This document shows, piece after piece, positions 41,771 through 49,920 of a stretch of 64,000 bases of DNA. Origin of the DNA: Halorussus rarus (GTDB lineage: Archaea > Halobacteriota > Halobacteria > Halobacteriales > Haladaptataceae). The position numbers were made by a program, and so were the translations under genes. Under the pieces are notes generated by a model. That model saw only the letters and a program-made list of their open reading frames with translations. It made no database searches and was not told the origin of the DNA. The stretch is from assembly GCF_003369835.1 (NCBI RefSeq), contig NZ_QPMJ01000002.1:1-64000 (forward strand). The letters run 5' to 3'. Numbering within the stretch: the stretch's first letter is position 1; each line of letters opens with the position of its first letter.

Positions 41771-42640
41771 TCACTTCTCGTTGATAGACTCGCTGGCGAT
41801 GTTCCGCCCGCGGGTCTTCAGGCTCACCTCGCGCCGCTTGCGGACCTCCTCCAGCACGTCCACCTCGATGAGCCGCTCGAAGATGCGCTCGACCTCGTCG
41901 ACGTCCATGCCGAGAAAGTCCGGTATCTCGAACGACGAAACCCCCGAGTACAGCGCCATCAGGACCTCCTTTTCGGTCTCGTCGAGTTCGACGCCGCCCT
42001 CGTTCTTGCGCTCGCCCTTCCGGAACAGCGACTCCAGCAGGGTGGCCCGTCTGGTCTGGCCCGAGACGTACGTCTGGATGCTGGTATCGCCCTGCGTGTG
42101 CTCGACCTCGAGGACCGTGCGCTGCTCGCCCTCGACCGTCCGGGTCCCGCGCTCGACCGACCCGATGTCGTCGAGTTCGATGCCGACGAACGTGCCGCTG
42201 GCGATGGCGACGTTGACCATCCCCTCGGTCACCTTGACGCGGGCCTTCTCCCACTCGGTGTCCTGGACCACGCCCCCTTCGACCGCGGGGTGCTTGGTCA
42301 GGATCATCTTCTGGTTCAGCAGCGCGCCGTAGACGTCGGTCTCGAACTCCTCGATGTCCATGTTCGTCCCGAGGAGGACGACGTTGTTCTCGAACTCCAC
42401 GCTCAGGTAGTCCGAGACCGCCGCGACGGCCTGGTTCACGTCGTAGCGCCCCTTGATGCCGTTGACCTTGGACAGCGGGATCGACCGCTTGCCCTGGTTG
42501 CCGGCCAGCACGAGTCGCTTGTTCGAAAGCAGGATGCGGCCGCTGGTCCAGTCGGGGTCGTTGAGCTTGCGGCCGTTCTTCACGACCTGCAGGAACTTCC
42601 CCTGGGTGTCGGTTATCTTGTGCTCGCCTTCCTTGCTCAT
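41771..42640 (-). CDS. CheF family taxis protein (first paralog)
   Basis: Predicted 289-residue cytosolic protein of the archaea-specific CheF family (PF04283). Typical blocks: NDPDWTSGRILLSNKRLVLA, SKVNGIKGRYDVNQ, and a C-terminal winged-helix region LMALYSGVSSFEIPDFLGMDVDEVERIFERLIEVDVL. CheF links the chemotaxis signal (phosphorylated CheY) to the archaellum motor in Halobacterium. A second paralog lies at 55459. The neighbouring transducer and HEAT-repeat genes support the taxis role. Confidence 0.93.
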   Translation of the reverse strand: MSKEGEHKITDTQGKFLQVVKNGRKLNDPDWTSGRILLSNKRLVLAGNQGKRSIPLSKVNGIKGRYDVNQAVAAVSDYLSVEFENNVVLLGTNMDIEEFETDVYGALLNQKMILTKHPAVEGGVVQDTEWEKARVKVTEGMVNVAIASGTFVGIELDDIGSVERGTRTVEGEQRTVLEVEHTQGDTSIQTYVSGQTRRATLLESLFRKGERKNEGGVELDETEKEVLMALYSGVSSFEIPDFLGMDVDEVERIFERLIEVDVLEEVRKRREVSLKTRGRNIASESINEK

Positions 42641-42766
42641 GAGTCGTGTCCACGTTCTCGGCGGGCTCGCTCGCGTCGACCGGCCGTCGCCCTGCGGGCC
42701 GCCGGTGGGTGGGGTCTGTGTCGTCCGTCGGGGTTCGGTTCGGTCATGGCGGGGGTGTCCGTGGCG

Positions 42767-44728
42767 TCAGGCCCGGCCCCGCATGTCGTCGACGCGGGCC
42801 GACAGCTCCTCGATGGCCTCGGTCTGGGCGCGGGTCGCCGACACGATGTCGTCGGTCGCCTCGTCGACGTCCCGCGTGCTGTCGCGGACGTCCTCGACCG
42901 TGGCCATCACCTGCTCGATGTTGGCGGCCTGCTCGTCGTTGGCCTCCGCGACCTCGGTCACGCCGCTGGCGGCCTCCTCGACCGCGTCGGCGATCTCCTC
43001 GAGCGCCACCAGCGCGTCCTCGATCTCCTGGCCGGCGTGCTTGACCTGCTCGTTGGACTCCTCGACCGCGACGACGGTCTCGTTGGCCTGCGACTGGATC
43101 TCCTCGATGCGGGTCGCGATCTCCTCGGTGTGCTCGCGGGTCTCGTTGGCGAGCTGCTTGACCTCGTCGGCGACGACCTCGAAGCCGCTGCCGGCCTCGC
43201 CGGCCCGCGCCGCCTCGATGTTGGCGTTGAGCGCGAGCAGGTTGGTCTGGTCGGCGACCTCCGCGATGACCTCGACCACGTCCTCGATCTCGTTCATCTG
43301 GGACTCGAGTTCGGTCACTGTCCCCACCAGATCCTCGCTCATCTCGATGACCTCGTCGGTCGCCTCGCGGGCGCCCGTGCTCGACTCGAGGCCACTGTCG
43401 GCCGACGCCTTCGCCTGCTCGGCCGCCGAGGCCACCTGGTCGGAGCTCGCGGCGACCTCCTGCATGCTCGCCGAGAAGTTCTCCATCTGGGTGGCGACCT
43501 CCGTCAGCTGGTCGGTCTGCTCGTCGACCTGCTCGTCGATGGCGCGGGCCGACTCGGCCGCGTCCTCGACCGAGTCCTCCAGATTCCGGGCCTTCTCGCC
43601 GACCCGGTCGGTCAGAGTCTCGAACTGGTCGGCCATCTCGTTCACCTGGTCGACGACCTCCATGAGCGAGTCGTCGACGACGCCGTGTTCGTCGTGGAAC
43701 GAGGCCCGCGCCGAGAGGTCGCCGGACCCCATCGCCGCCATCGTCCCGCTGAGCTCCTCCACGAGCGCGGTGACGCCCCGCTGTCGGCGGACGTCCGCGG
43801 TCCGGTCGTGGACGGTCTCGACGACCGCGACGAGCTCGCCGTCCTCGAACACCGGTAGCGCCGAGAAGTCGATGTGGCGCTCGACGCCGTCGCGGGTGGT
43901 CATCGTGCTGCTGTCGCGGTAGAGCGTCCGCTCGGTGTCGGCCCGTTCGACGTCGAACTCCCGGTGGGCTGACTCGGGCGCCTCCGCGACCTTGTCGGCG
44001 AGGGTCTTGGCGCGCCGACCGTCGGGGTAGAACGCTTGGCTCGCGTGCTCCAGCCCCACCGCGTCCTCCGAATCGAAGCCGGTGAGGTCCGCGATTGCGT
44101 TGTTCCACGTCACCACTTCGCCCCGCTGGGTGTCGAGGATGAAGACGGGAACGTCGATGCCGTTGAGGAGGTCGTCGTCGTCCAGGTCGAACTCGTCGGC
44201 GGCCGGAGCGGCGCCGCCGCCGTTTCCGGCTGCTCCGCCTGCGCCGTAGGCGTCCAGACCCGACTGCATGTCGGCCAACGCCGCCGAAAGCGACGACTGG
44301 AGTTCGTCCTCCGCGCGCTGGAGTTCCTCGGCGACCGCCTCGTTGTCGGCACCGAGCCGGTGTTCGAGCCGCTCGAACGTCTCCGCGACCAGCTTCTCGA
44401 CGCCGACCTCGTAGGTCCCCGCGAACGTCGCGGCGCCCACGCCCGCGTCGACGTGCCGCCGCCCGAGGTCGGCCGCGTCGCCGACCGCGGACGCCGGGTC
44501 GTCGACGACCTGTCCGAGATGGACCGCCTGGGCCTGACGGAGGTCGTCGTTCGCGTCGCTGTTCCGGTAGGTCTCGGCGAGTTCCGACCGGGTCACGGTC
44601 CCGTCGGACGAGACGGACACGCTCCCCGTCTTCGTGCCACCGTCGAACGTCACGTTCCGCTGGCGCTCGGAGTGACTTTCGCCGTCACGTAGCCTCGTTA
44701 AAATTTTCGTTAGACTGTCCCTGACCAT
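42767..44728 (-). CDS. Soluble methyl-accepting chemotaxis transducer
   Basis: Predicted 653-residue transducer without transmembrane helices. After an N-terminal ~140-residue domain come a PAS-like domain (~residues 180-310, VPVFILDTQRGEVVTWNNAI), a HAMP-like helix, and the long coiled-coil signalling domain. The hairpin tip is conserved: DQTNLLALNANIEAARAGE followed by GFEVVADEVKQLA. Methylation-region glutamines and glutamates are plentiful. A proximal-His-like segment (GRRHVDAGVGAATFAGTYE) in the N-terminal domain recalls globin-coupled sensors, weakly. ATG 44728 (MVRDS) fits the TATA at 44757-44762. Confidence 0.93.
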   Translation of the reverse strand: MVRDSLTKILTRLRDGESHSERQRNVTFDGGTKTGSVSVSSDGTVTRSELAETYRNSDANDDLRQAQAVHLGQVVDDPASAVGDAADLGRRHVDAGVGAATFAGTYEVGVEKLVAETFERLEHRLGADNEAVAEELQRAEDELQSSLSAALADMQSGLDAYGAGGAAGNGGGAAPAADEFDLDDDDLLNGIDVPVFILDTQRGEVVTWNNAIADLTGFDSEDAVGLEHASQAFYPDGRRAKTLADKVAEAPESAHREFDVERADTERTLYRDSSTMTTRDGVERHIDFSALPVFEDGELVAVVETVHDRTADVRRQRGVTALVEELSGTMAAMGSGDLSARASFHDEHGVVDDSLMEVVDQVNEMADQFETLTDRVGEKARNLEDSVEDAAESARAIDEQVDEQTDQLTEVATQMENFSASMQEVAASSDQVASAAEQAKASADSGLESSTGAREATDEVIEMSEDLVGTVTELESQMNEIEDVVEVIAEVADQTNLLALNANIEAARAGEAGSGFEVVADEVKQLANETREHTEEIATRIEEIQSQANETVVAVEESNEQVKHAGQEIEDALVALEEIADAVEEAASGVTEVAEANDEQAANIEQVMATVEDVRDSTRDVDEATDDIVSATRAQTEAIEELSARVDDMRGRA

Positions 44729-44753
44729 CGTATGGCGGAAAGAGACACTAACC

Positions 44754-44765
44754 GGATATAAAGTT
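44754..44765 (-). promoter_or_regulatory. TATA box of transducer gene
   Basis: The minus strand reads AACTTTATATCC, with the TTTATA core about 29 bp before the ATG at 44728. Confidence 0.6.
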
Positions 44766-44842
44766 TTACGCAAATTTCACGCGCGATAACCCCCGTCGCG
44801 CCCGGCCCGATGGTGTGCCTCACGACCGGTCCTTCGACCGCG

Positions 44843-46063
44843 CTATCCGCGTCCGCCGAGCTTCGAGAGCGCCGAGAAGGCCCGCTTGCGGACCTGCTCG
44901 TCGTCGGTCGAGTCGATGAGGTCGTCGAGGCGCTGGCGGGCGCGTTCGCCACCGACCTTCCCGAGGGTGAACGCCGCCTTCGCCCGCGCGTCGCTGCCGA
45001 CCTCCGGGTCGTCGAGCACGTCGAGCAGGGCGTCCTCCGCCGGTTCCCCCCCGACCTCGGCGATGCTGGTCGCGGCGAACTGCGCCGTCATCCCGTCGTC
45101 GTCGTCCAGCACCGACGCCAACGCCTCGATCGCCGCCTCCCTGTTGCGGTCGCCGGCCACCCGTCCGAGCAGCCACGTCGCGTTCCGGCGCTGGTGGGGC
45201 TGTGTCCCCTGGTCCAGAATGTCGGTCAGCGAGTCCACCACGCTCCGGTGGTCCGTGGCACTCAGCTTCTCGACCATCCGCTCGCGCAGCTTGTGACTCT
45301 GCTGGCCCGGCGCGTTCGAGAGGAGTTCGATGAGCGAGAACACCGCCGCGCGCCGGACGGTCTCGCTCTCGTCGGACAGCAGCGAGATGAGCGCGTCCAG
45401 CGGCTTGGTGCTCGCGAAGTTCCCCAGCGACGTGGCCGCGATGCGCCGGACGGTCTCGCTCTCGTCGTCGAGCAGGTCCAGCAGCGCCGCGAGCGACTCC
45501 TCGCCGCCGATGCGGCCCAGCGAGTCGGCCGCCTCCCGCCGGACCTCGACGCTCTCGTCGCCGAGGCTCTGCCGGAGCGCCGAGACGGCGCGTGGGTCCT
45601 CGATACGACCGAGCGCGCGGGCCGCCCGCGCGCGGACGCGCTGGTCTGGGTCGCCGAGCCGGCCGACCAGCGCCTTCGTCCCGGCCTTGTTGCCGATGCG
45701 GCCCAGCGCGTTGGCCGACGCCATCCGGAGCTCCGGCTGATCGGCAGAGAGGGTCTCGACCAGCGCCTCCGCGCGCGCCCACTCGGCCCCTTCGGTCGGC
45801 ACCTCCTCGCCGGTGAGCGCGGAAACCAGCTTCTCGACGGCGTGGCGCTGGTCGAGGGCGTCGATGGCCGCCGCCCGCACGGCCTCGCTGTCGTCGCTCT
45901 GGGCGGCCTTCACCAGCGGGTCGAGCACCTGGTAGTCCTCGGCCTCGACCTCGCCGAGGATGTCGGCCGCGCGCCGTCGGACCGGCTCGCTGCTGCTGTT
46001 CGTCAGCAGCTGGGTGAGCTGGTCCACGTCCCCCGTCTTCTCCAGTTCGAACAGCGACGTCAC
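44843..46063 (-). CDS. HEAT-repeat (PBS-lyase-like) protein of the taxis locus
   Basis: Predicted 406-residue all-helical protein built of HEAT/PBS repeats of ~31 residues, for example DSVEV-type RREAADSLGRIGGEESLAAL and VRRIAATSLGNFASTKPLDAL, recurring at least nine times. In Halobacterium a HEAT_PBS protein (OE2401F) is encoded in the taxis-archaellum locus beside the CheF genes and is linked to taxis by interaction studies; this gene sits between a transducer and archaellin, so it is probably the counterpart. It likely acts as a protein-interaction scaffold. Confidence 0.85.
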   Translation of the reverse strand: MTSLFELEKTGDVDQLTQLLTNSSSEPVRRRAADILGEVEAEDYQVLDPLVKAAQSDDSEAVRAAAIDALDQRHAVEKLVSALTGEEVPTEGAEWARAEALVETLSADQPELRMASANALGRIGNKAGTKALVGRLGDPDQRVRARAARALGRIEDPRAVSALRQSLGDESVEVRREAADSLGRIGGEESLAALLDLLDDESETVRRIAATSLGNFASTKPLDALISLLSDESETVRRAAVFSLIELLSNAPGQQSHKLRERMVEKLSATDHRSVVDSLTDILDQGTQPHQRRNATWLLGRVAGDRNREAAIEALASVLDDDDGMTAQFAATSIAEVGGEPAEDALLDVLDDPEVGSDARAKAAFTLGKVGGERARQRLDDLIDSTDDEQVRKRAFSALSKLGGRG

Positions 46064-46148
46064 GACTGGTCGATTGCAGCGGTCCGATAAAAACGTGGGG
46101 GTACTCGATGAAGAATCGAGAGGAAGGTCGGTTAGTCGTCGATTCGCG

Positions 46149-46823
46149 TTAGACCGTGACGGCGCTCTCCTGCGAGAGCGACTGCGGGATGTTCGCGCGG
46201 TAGATGGTGACTGCGCCGTACTGGGTGGTCAGCTTGAGCTCGACCTCTTGGCCTTCACCGAGAGTGCCACCTTGCTCGTTACCCATGATAGCAGTGGTGT
46301 TTAACATAATCTTGAAGCGGTCATCCTGTTCGTCCAGGACTGGCACTGAATCCGACGGGTCCTTGATGGCACTGACGTTGAAGTAGTCGTGGTCACCGGC
46401 ACTGGGTGATTCGGTACTGTCCACAATTGCGTCACTGTTTCCATCACCACCATTTACGGTAGCACCATCGTCCGACTCCGGAACTGCCGTGAGCGTGGTG
46501 GCGCGAGTCGGACCAATCCACTCAACAGTCGCTGTCGAGAGGTTTATATCATCAGAACCGGAACCGCGCATCACAGTGAGGTTGAGGTAGTCGACCTCTT
46601 CGTTCGCGACGTTACCGAAACCACTCACGACCTGCACGCGGTTCGAGACCTGCGCACTACTTTCCTCGCCGGTCTGCTCACTCTTCGTCTGGAGGAACCC
46701 GGCCGTGTTGATGAGCACGCCCGCCGCGATCGCCGCGACCAGCACCATCGCGATGAACACGATGAGCGTACCGATACCCACTTGACCTCTGTCAGTCAAC
46801 CGCTCCTTGAGTTTCTCTTTCAT
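46149..46823 (-). CDS. Archaellin (archaellum filament protein)
   Basis: Predicted 224-residue filament subunit. The class III prepilin-like signal has a basic start and the cleavage context TDRG before [20 protein letters not shown], followed by the hydrophobic assembly helix and [14 protein letters not shown], conserved in archaellins. Mature filament residues include four N-glycosylation sequons (NLT, NLS, NVS, NTT). The signal is removed by the prepilin peptidase PibD/ArlK, not in this window. Base composition is less GC-rich than the neighbours in the variable middle region. The arlCE-J genes are about 11-17 kb away on the same strand. Confidence 0.95.
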   Translation of the reverse strand: MKEKLKERLTDRGQVGIGTLIVFIAMVLVAAIAAGVLINTAGFLQTKSEQTGEESSAQVSNRVQVVSGFGNVANEEVDYLNLTVMRGSGSDDINLSTATVEWIGPTRATTLTAVPESDDGATVNGGDGNSDAIVDSTESPSAGDHDYFNVSAIKDPSDSVPVLDEQDDRFKIMLNTTAIMGNEQGGTLGEGQEVELKLTTQYGAVTIYRANIPQSLSQESAVTV

Positions 46824-46892
46824 TTTCTCACGTCCTGTCCGAGAGCCAATACGACATTGACTACGGACTCTACCCGCAACGAAACGAAGCTG

Positions 46893-46906
46893 CGTAATAA
46901 ATGTAA
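46893..46906 (-). promoter_or_regulatory. Putative archaellin promoter
   Basis: The minus strand reads CTTACATTTATTACG, with a TTTATTA core about 75 bp before the archaellin ATG. This allows a 5' UTR of about 45 nt. The region 46824-47015 is unusually AT-rich and shows no gene. Confidence 0.35.
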
Positions 46907-47015
46907 GGCCGCGATTATCACCTGTGATATTAACTCAATCGACAAGACAGAGAGAGTATATTTGTGGGAGAATCAAGTAGAACGGACGGATTTCAATCAT
47001 TTATTCAGGCTCCCC

Positions 47016-47297
47016 TCATCCGTCCGGGGTGATGCTATAGATGACAAACAGGTACCCGATCGTCGTGATGAGGTAGTTGACCGACAGCAGCGTACGGGTC
47101 TGTTCGAACTGGGTCAGGAACGCGCTGACCGTCGTGGCTATCGCCGCGGCGACGATGAGCGCGAAGCCGACCGAGAGGTGGAACATCGCGCGCCGCGACG
47201 TTCGATTGTAGGCGCGGATCGCGATGCCGACCATCGAGAGGCCGGCGGTCGCGAGCGTCAGGCTGAACGCGACGTACAGCAGTTCTATCGTTTGCAT
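47016..47297 (-). CDS. Three-helix haloarchaeal membrane protein (DUF7521-like)
   Basis: Predicted 93-residue membrane protein with three helices: LLYVAFSLTLATAGLSMVGIAI, MFHLSVGFALIVAAAIATTV, and LLSVNYLITTIGYLFVIYSI. The layout (AYxRTxxRxMxxLSxGFxLI) fits a small haloarchaeal family (DUF7521, I believe) that usually pairs with an upstream HTH gene, as here. Function unknown. Confidence 0.75.
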   Translation of the reverse strand: MQTIELLYVAFSLTLATAGLSMVGIAIRAYNRTSRRAMFHLSVGFALIVAAAIATTVSAFLTQFEQTRTLLSVNYLITTIGYLFVIYSITPDG

Positions 47298-47379
47298 GGT
47301 TTTCCTGCGCTGAGAGGCCGTCCGTCGGCTGGACGCGGTCGGGCCGGTCGAGTTCGGTCGTCTCCGGGGGTCGCTCGGG

Positions 47380-47718
47380 TCACTCCGCCTTGAGGTCGCG
47401 CCAGACGTCCGCCAGCGAGTTGTCCACGTCCGGTCGGTCCTCGGCCGTCACGTCGATGGCCTCGTTCTCGAACGAGACCTCGAGCGCGTCGACGTTGCGT
47501 CGGTAGACCTTCGTGCGTCGTCCCTCGTCGGAGAACTCCCGGCCCGAGAGCTCGAGCAGGTCGGCCTCGGTGAGTTCCTCGATCCGACGGTAGCTGGTCG
47601 CTATCGGGATCTCGAGTTCGTCGCTCAGCTCCTGGGCCGACTTGGCCTCGCTCGTGGCCCGGAGTATCTCGGCGTTGTACTTGTTGCCGAGCACTCGTAG
47701 GAGTTCCACGGCCTCCAT
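47380..47718 (-). CDS. ArsR-like HTH transcriptional regulator
   Basis: Predicted 112-residue winged-helix protein. EAVELLRVLGNKYNAEILRA and SAQELSDELEIPIATSYRRIEEL form the HTH, followed by the wing with LSGREFSDEGRRTKVYRR. The C-terminal ~30 residues are acidic. It probably forms an operon with the three-helix membrane protein 82 bp downstream, a common haloarchaeal pair in which the membrane protein may sense and the HTH regulate. Confidence 0.85.
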   Translation of the reverse strand: MEAVELLRVLGNKYNAEILRATSEAKSAQELSDELEIPIATSYRRIEELTEADLLELSGREFSDEGRRTKVYRRNVDALEVSFENEAIDVTAEDRPDVDNSLADVWRDLKAE

Positions 47719-47829
47719 CAGTTACCGCGTTTGAAAACGCGGGTTAAAAAGGTACCGTAGGCGACCCGTCAGACTCGGCGAGTAGTCGGCGTCGGAACAG
47801 TAAAGTGGTCCCCCCGGGACGCATCGGGT

Positions 47830-48240
47830 ATGTCAGAGACAGTCGGCGAAGTACAGGTCCTCGAATTCCGGCTCGAGGACCGGAAATACTGCATCGACAT
47901 CGCGCACGTGGACGAGATCGTGGACAAGGAAGAACTGACACCGCTTCCGAACTCCGCCCGACGTATCGAGGGAGTGATGGACCTGCGCGGGACCACGACG
48001 ACCATCGTGAATCCCAAGACCGTGCTCGGCCTGCAGGAGACCGAGTCCGGCGAGCGCGTCGTCGTCCTCGAGGGCGACGGCGGGGACCACGTCGGGTGGC
48101 TCATCGACGCCGTCAACCAGGTCGTCAGCATCGACACCGACGAGGTCGACGACAGCGTCGAGAGCGGGTCGGTTCGGGGTATCGTCCGACAGGACGGCGA
48201 CTTCGTGGTCTGGATCAAGCCCGACGAGATAAACGACTGA
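47830..48240 (+). CDS. cheW: Chemotaxis coupling protein CheW
   Basis: Predicted 136-residue CheW-domain protein: VLEFRLEDRKYCIDIAHVDEI, the core EGVMDLRGTTTTIVNPKTVLGL, then HVGWLIDAVNQVVSID and VRGIVRQDGDFVVWIKPDEI. It bridges transducers to the kinase CheA (not in this window). It is divergent from the ArsR-like gene and convergent with the glmU-like gene. Confidence 0.95.
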   Translation: MSETVGEVQVLEFRLEDRKYCIDIAHVDEIVDKEELTPLPNSARRIEGVMDLRGTTTTIVNPKTVLGLQETESGERVVVLEGDGGDHVGWLIDAVNQVVSIDTDEVDDSVESGSVRGIVRQDGDFVVWIKPDEIND

Positions 48241-48288
48241 CGCGAAGTCGCGGGCCCGGACAGGCCGTTACATCCTCGCGGTCTGATT

Positions 48289-49485
48289 CTACCGGTCGCG
48301 CGTGACCGTCTCGCCCGGCGGAATGCCGACGCCCGGCGAGAGCTTCGTTCCGACGTTGAGCGCGACGTTGATGCCCGTCTTCGCCTCGTCGCCGGCCACG
48401 ACGCCGAACTTCCGGCGTCCGGTCGAGATCCGCTCGCCCTTCACGGTGAACTCCACGGGACGGTCGTCGTGGCGGAGGTTGGCGACGTTGGTGCCCGCGC
48501 CGAAGTTGACGTCCCGGCCGAGCACGCTATCGCCGACGTAGCTCTGGTGGCCCACGGTCGCGCCCGGCATGAGCACGCTGTTCTTAATCTCGACGCTGTG
48601 ACCGACCTTCGCGTCCTCGTCGACGAGGGTCGCGCCGCGGACGTAGGCGTTCGGTCCCACGCTCGCGCCCGACCGAACGAGCGCCGGCCCCTCGATGACC
48701 ACGCCGGCGTCGACCGTCGCGCCCTCCTCCACCGCGACGGGTCCCCGGAGGTCGGCGTCCTCGTGGACCGACCCCTGGATGTCTCGGTCGAGTTCGGCGA
48801 GTTTCCACTCGTTGGCCTCCAGGAGCTCCCAGGGCCGCCCCACGTCGAGCCACCTGTCGAGTTCGACCGCCGACACGTCGAACTCCTCGATGGTTCGGGC
48901 GAGCACGTCCGTGATCTCGCGCTCGCCGCGCTCGCTCTCGGGGACGTCGAGCCACTCGCGGGCCGCCGCGGGGAAGACGTACGCCCCGGTGTTCGCGAGG
49001 TCAGTCGGCGGGTCGGCCGGCTTCTCGACGATGTCGGTGACGGCGTTGCGGTCGGTCGACAGCACCCCGTAGTTCGACGGGTCGTCGACCCGGTGGGCGC
49101 CGACCGCGGGGCCGGCCTCGAACAGCGCCGCCACGCCGTCGGGGTCGTAGAGGTTGTCGCCGTTGAGGACCGCGAACGGACCGTCCAGCAGGTCTCGGGC
49201 CGCTCGGACCGCGTCGGCGGTGCCGGCCTGGGACTCCTGGACCGCGTACCGGACCGGCACCCCGGCGTACTCCTCGCCGAAGTACTCCCGGACCGCGTCG
49301 GCCTCGTAGCCGACAACCAAGACGAGTTCGTCCGCGCCTGCGCGTACGGCCGCGTCGGCCGCGTGGGCGGCCATCGGTCTGTCGGCGACGGGCAGCATGG
49401 GTTTGGGGAGCGACGCCGACAGCGGTCGGATCCTGGTTCCCTCGCCGGCGGCGAGGACGACCGCCTGAATGCTCTCGGCTGTCAT
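48289..49485 (-). CDS. glmU: Bifunctional sugar-1-phosphate nucleotidylyltransferase/acetyltransferase, GlmU-like
   Basis: Predicted 398-residue two-domain enzyme. Residues 1-225 form a nucleotidyltransferase with AVVLAAGEGTRIRPLSASLPKPMLPVADRP, and VLNGDNLYD with the catalytic Asp. Residues ~240-398 form a left-handed beta-helix with hexapeptide repeats (VEEGATVDAGVVIEGPALV), as in archaeal GlmU-type proteins such as ST0452. With GlmM and GlmS also present it should make UDP-GlcNAc from GlcN-1-P; a glucose-1-P thymidylyltransferase role is the alternative. An RTAACAAAG element lies 24 bp upstream. Confidence 0.88.
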   Translation of the reverse strand: MTAESIQAVVLAAGEGTRIRPLSASLPKPMLPVADRPMAAHAADAAVRAGADELVLVVGYEADAVREYFGEEYAGVPVRYAVQESQAGTADAVRAARDLLDGPFAVLNGDNLYDPDGVAALFEAGPAVGAHRVDDPSNYGVLSTDRNAVTDIVEKPADPPTDLANTGAYVFPAAAREWLDVPESERGEREITDVLARTIEEFDVSAVELDRWLDVGRPWELLEANEWKLAELDRDIQGSVHEDADLRGPVAVEEGATVDAGVVIEGPALVRSGASVGPNAYVRGATLVDEDAKVGHSVEIKNSVLMPGATVGHQSYVGDSVLGRDVNFGAGTNVANLRHDDRPVEFTVKGERISTGRRKFGVVAGDEAKTGINVALNVGTKLSPGVGIPPGETVTRDR

Positions 49486-49508
49486 CGTGGGAACGACTCG
49501 CGGCGGAG

Positions 49509-49518
49509 ACTTTGTTAC
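49509..49518 (-). promoter_or_regulatory. RTAACAAAG element (site 10)
   Basis: The minus strand reads GTAACAAAGT, 24 bp before the glmU-like ATG at 49485, an ideal TATA position. It is divergent from site 11. Confidence 0.6.
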
Positions 49519-49696
49519 CACGTCCTTGCGTCCGAGTAAGTGTGAGGTACCGGACCGATGTCGCCGAGTTCTCCCGGAGAACGCCGCCCCGGAACCGGCG
49601 TTCCGAATCGGTAGGCGCAGGGAGAACGCCGCGGCCGGTAGGGATAAGTTCGGCCTACGAGGGCCGTATTTGCGCCCACCCGGCAATCAGCGAGCG

Positions 49697-49706
49697 TATA
49701 ACAAAG
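49697..49706 (+). promoter_or_regulatory. RTAACAAAG element (site 11)
   Basis: The plus strand reads TATAACAAAG, followed 9 bp later by GTGGCAATC, as after sites 3 and 6. It points to glmS, whose ATG is 214 bp downstream, implying an mRNA leader of ~190 nt if this is the promoter. Confidence 0.5.
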
Positions 49707-49866
49707 GGGTCAGGTGGCAATCTGTCGAACAGTACCCGCTTCAGTACGATGGGGCGGTCGGGCCGGTAAATGCGCGATGGACCGATCCGTGCAAACGATA
49801 GGCACAGGTTACGTCCCGGCGCACGACGCCGTCCCGAGCGAACGATCGCACTACGAACCTCTAACC

Positions 49867-49920
49867 ATGATAGCTACCAATCCGATGCCGACTACCGAGA
49901 CGCCGGAGGTGCGCCGCTGA
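49867..49920 (+). CDS. Possible leader peptide upstream of glmS
   Basis: A short frame reads MIATNPMPTTETPEVRR and stops with TGA, overlapping the glmS ATG by one base (TGATG). The arrangement would allow translational coupling. No other support is available; it may be a chance frame. Confidence 0.3.
   Translation: MIATNPMPTTETPEVRR

Noticed and set aside
49697-49920. glmS ribozyme-type riboswitch
   Set aside because: The conserved ribozyme core was not seen upstream of the start, and the element is known from bacteria.
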